30,478 nucleotides of DNA, taken from Nitrospiraceae bacterium (GTDB lineage Bacteria > Nitrospirota > Nitrospiria > Nitrospirales > Nitrospiraceae). The notes under the pieces were generated by a model that searched no databases, was not told the origin of the DNA, and was given only the letters and a program-made list of their open reading frames with translations. A program made the position numbers and the translations under genes. Every line of letters starts with the position of its first letter. Position 1 is the stretch's first letter. The stretch is taken from contig JAABQN010000003.1 of the NCBI GenBank assembly GCA_011391455.1, positions 1 through 30,478 of the forward strand. The letters are read 5' to 3'. This document shows positions 28,699-30,478 of this stretch, one piece after another.

Positions 28699-29961
28699 TT
28701 AGTAGGGATGAAAGATCGGGAAACGGCTGCAGAGTGCTTTAGCCTGAGCGCGGACTTCCTCGAGCGTCGCTGGTTCATGCCGATGCTGCAGAGCCCGGTC
28801 GATTAAGCCAACAATCTCTTTCATCTCGGCCTCCCGCATCCCACGGGTAGACACAGCGGGCGTTCCCAATCGAATGCCGCTGGCGACGGCCGGAGGCTTT
28901 TCGTCGTAGGGTACGGCATTCTTGTTCACGATAATACCGGCCTCGCCCAAGGCCGCGTCCGCTTCTTTGCCTGTAATGCCCTTGTTGGTCAGATTCATTA
29001 ACATGAGATGAGTATCCGTGCCGCCTGACACAATCTTGTACCCACGGTCGAGGAGCCCTTGGGCCAGTACCTTCGCATTGGCAATGACCTGCTGCTGGTA
29101 ACGTGTAAAGGCTGGTGAGAGGGCCTCCTTGAAGGCAACGGCTTTTGCCGCGATCACGTGCATCAAGGGTCCGCCTTGTATTCCGGGGAAGAGCAATTTG
29201 TCGACCGCTTTGGCATGCTCAGCCTTGCACATCACGACGCCGCCCCTGGGTCCGCGCAGGGTTTTGTGTGTAGTCGTCGTGACGAAATCGGCATAGGGAA
29301 CAGGATTTGGATGTAGCCCGGCGGCAATCAGTCCGGCGATGTGGGCGATATCGACGAGCAGATAGGCGCCGACCGACTTGGCGATCTGTTGGAATCGTGG
29401 GAAATCGAAGGTGCGCGCATAGGCGCTGGCGCCGACAACGAGCAAGCGTGGCCGGCATTCCTCCGCCACCTTCTGCACCGCGTCATAGTTAATGGTTTCA
29501 GTCTCACGTTCTACGCCGTAAGAAAACACACGGAACAGGATCCCTGAAAAATTGACCTTGCTGCCGTGAGTGAGGTGACCCCCTTGAGCGAGGTCCATGC
29601 CCAGGATCGTGTCACCGGGTTTCAGTATAGACAGGTAGGCCGCCATATTCGCTTGCGACCCTGAGTGCGGCTGCACATTCACATGCTCCGCGCCGAAAAT
29701 CTGCTTACACCGTTCGATGGCGAGATCCTCCACCCTGTCCACATGCTGACAGCCACCGTAGTACCTCTTTCCTGGGTACCCTTCGGCGTATTTATTGGTC
29801 ATGATGGAGCCCTGAGCAGCCAGGACGGCGAGACTGGCGAAGTTCTCCGAGGCGATCAGCAGCAGCTTCTCACGCTGCCGCTCTTCCTCGGCAACAATTG
29901 CGGCATAGACATCCGGGTCCGTGGCTTTGAGAACGTCTAAAGAACCGACGGCATCGTTCAT
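28699..29961 (-). CDS. glyA: Serine hydroxymethyltransferase
   Basis: This 420-residue PLP enzyme interconverts serine and glycine with tetrahydrofolate, feeding one-carbon metabolism. The Schiff-base Lys233 is in TTTTHKTLRGPRGG. Other family features are SENFASLAVLAAQGS, NKYAEGYPGKRYYGGC and VDIAHIAGLIAAGLHPNP. Length matches the E. coli enzyme (417). It lies between rplI and nrdR on the same strand with short gaps, so it is probably part of one operon. Confidence 0.97.
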   Translation of the reverse strand: MNDAVGSLDVLKATDPDVYAAIVAEEERQREKLLLIASENFASLAVLAAQGSIMTNKYAEGYPGKRYYGGCQHVDRVEDLAIERCKQIFGAEHVNVQPHSGSQANMAAYLSILKPGDTILGMDLAQGGHLTHGSKVNFSGILFRVFSYGVERETETINYDAVQKVAEECRPRLLVVGASAYARTFDFPRFQQIAKSVGAYLLVDIAHIAGLIAAGLHPNPVPYADFVTTTTHKTLRGPRGGVVMCKAEHAKAVDKLLFPGIQGGPLMHVIAAKAVAFKEALSPAFTRYQQQVIANAKVLAQGLLDRGYKIVSGGTDTHLMLMNLTNKGITGKEADAALGEAGIIVNKNAVPYDEKPPAVASGIRLGTPAVSTRGMREAEMKEIVGLIDRALQHRHEPATLEEVRAQAKALCSRFPIFHPY

Positions 29962-29978
29962 AATAGCTCGTTCTCTCG

Positions 29979-30452
29979 TTAGGCCTCAGCGGGAGCCGTT
30001 TCAGCTTCCTGTTTCTTGACGACATGGATGACCACCGTCGCGGTCACGTCTCGTGGAAGCTTAATCGGCACGGTAAAGGTGCCGAGCTCCTTGATCGGAT
30101 GGTCCAGCTGGATCTTACGCCGATCCACCGTAAAGCCCTGTTCTGCCAATCTTTCCGCAATGTCTTTGGTCGTGACCGACCCGAACATCTTGTCGTCCTT
30201 GCCGACCTGGGCCTGCACTGTGAGCGACACGGCCGAGATGCTCTTGGCGTGGGTTTCGATCTCCAACTTTTCTTTTTTTGCCCGTTCACCGGCCACACGC
30301 TTGATATGCTCAAAGGCCTTGATGCTGCGACTGTCGGCCAACACCGCTTTTTTGCGCGGGAGCAGAAAGTTCCGTGCGTACCCATCTTTCACATCGAGCA
30401 GGTCGCCGAGATGTCCGACCCCCTCCATCGTTTCTTGTAAAATGACCTTCAT
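29979..30452 (-). CDS. rplI: 50S ribosomal protein L9
   Basis: This is a 157-residue ribosomal protein. The N-terminal rRNA-binding domain carries the family signature MKVILQETMEGVGHLGDLLDV and DGYARNFLLPRKKAV. A long basic helix connects to the C-terminal domain (MFGSVTTKDIAERLAEQG). A short Ala/Glu-rich tail (QEAETAPAEA) extends slightly beyond the E. coli length of 149. In many bacteria it lies after rpsF-rpsR; those genes would lie beyond the right edge. AAGGAGTTAGGGG precedes the start on the minus strand. Confidence 0.96.
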   Translation of the reverse strand: MKVILQETMEGVGHLGDLLDVKDGYARNFLLPRKKAVLADSRSIKAFEHIKRVAGERAKKEKLEIETHAKSISAVSLTVQAQVGKDDKMFGSVTTKDIAERLAEQGFTVDRRKIQLDHPIKELGTFTVPIKLPRDVTATVVIHVVKKQEAETAPAEA

Positions 30453-30478
30453 ACCCCTAACTCCTTCTGTTGGAAAGG

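Noticed and set aside
1..30478. CRISPR array
   Set aside because: No regularly spaced direct repeats of 25-40 bases were seen; the short word clusters are irregular and too short.

Overview
The window is a dense bacterial chromosome segment, moderately GC-rich, with many intergenic palindromes. It carries lpxC, so the cell should be Gram-negative and LPS-bearing. It also has a complete ISC iron-sulfur cluster, a glutaminyl-tRNA synthetase, a cobalamin-type radical SAM enzyme of the RiPP class, and families of short intergenic repeats. I infer a Nitrospirota (Nitrospira-like) or related deep-branching Gram-negative genome. No rRNA or other marker here settles the species.

Layout. (1) 1-2460: a stand-alone tyrosine recombinase facing the 3' end of a tRNA-Glu(CUC), with a strong hairpin between them; an unknown gene; then a cluster of palindromes next to what looks like the 3' remnant of a decayed gene. 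(2) 2457-7353: a glutamate/glutamine decoding block with glnS, yacG, a zinc alcohol dehydrogenase, two tandem tRNA-Gln genes (UUG and CUG) and gltX. (3) 7488-14254: an FNR-like flavoprotein, then the ISC locus. fdx is divergent from iscR-iscS-iscU-iscA-hscB-hscA-iscX. IscR senses Fe-S status, IscS supplies sulfur, IscU is the scaffold, IscA a carrier, and HscB/HscA release the cluster. (4) 14236-15701: small ORFs, an antitoxin gene whose ParE-like toxin is cut short by a 120-bp element with terminal inverted repeats, and arfB. (5) 15702-20440: a secreted SUMF1-fold protein, an aquaporin, a roughly 860-bp gene-free stretch with a good promoter and a Pro-rich mini-ORF, an APC amino-acid permease and phhB. 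(6) 20482-24900: the radical SAM enzyme (619 aa), an AhpD-like protein, a hypothetical, an inositol monophosphatase, a tiny lipoprotein candidate, a HARE-HTH protein and a Lys-rich micro-ORF. (7) 25030-30452, all on the minus strand: rplI, glyA, nrdR, a histidine kinase with an N-terminal Rossmann domain, its NarL-type response regulator, and lpxC behind a near-perfect sigma-54 promoter.

Best leads: the soluble Rossmann-histidine kinase next to nrdR; the RiPP-type B12/radical SAM enzyme with no precursor gene beside it; the sigma-54 promoter at lpxC; the orphan promoter/mini-ORF/hairpin region at 17921-18375; the 120-bp element that truncated a toxin gene; HscB with a eukaryote-like tetracysteine N-terminus; and an aquaporin with an altered selectivity filter. 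All family assignments rest on motifs and remembered homologues; no database search was run.
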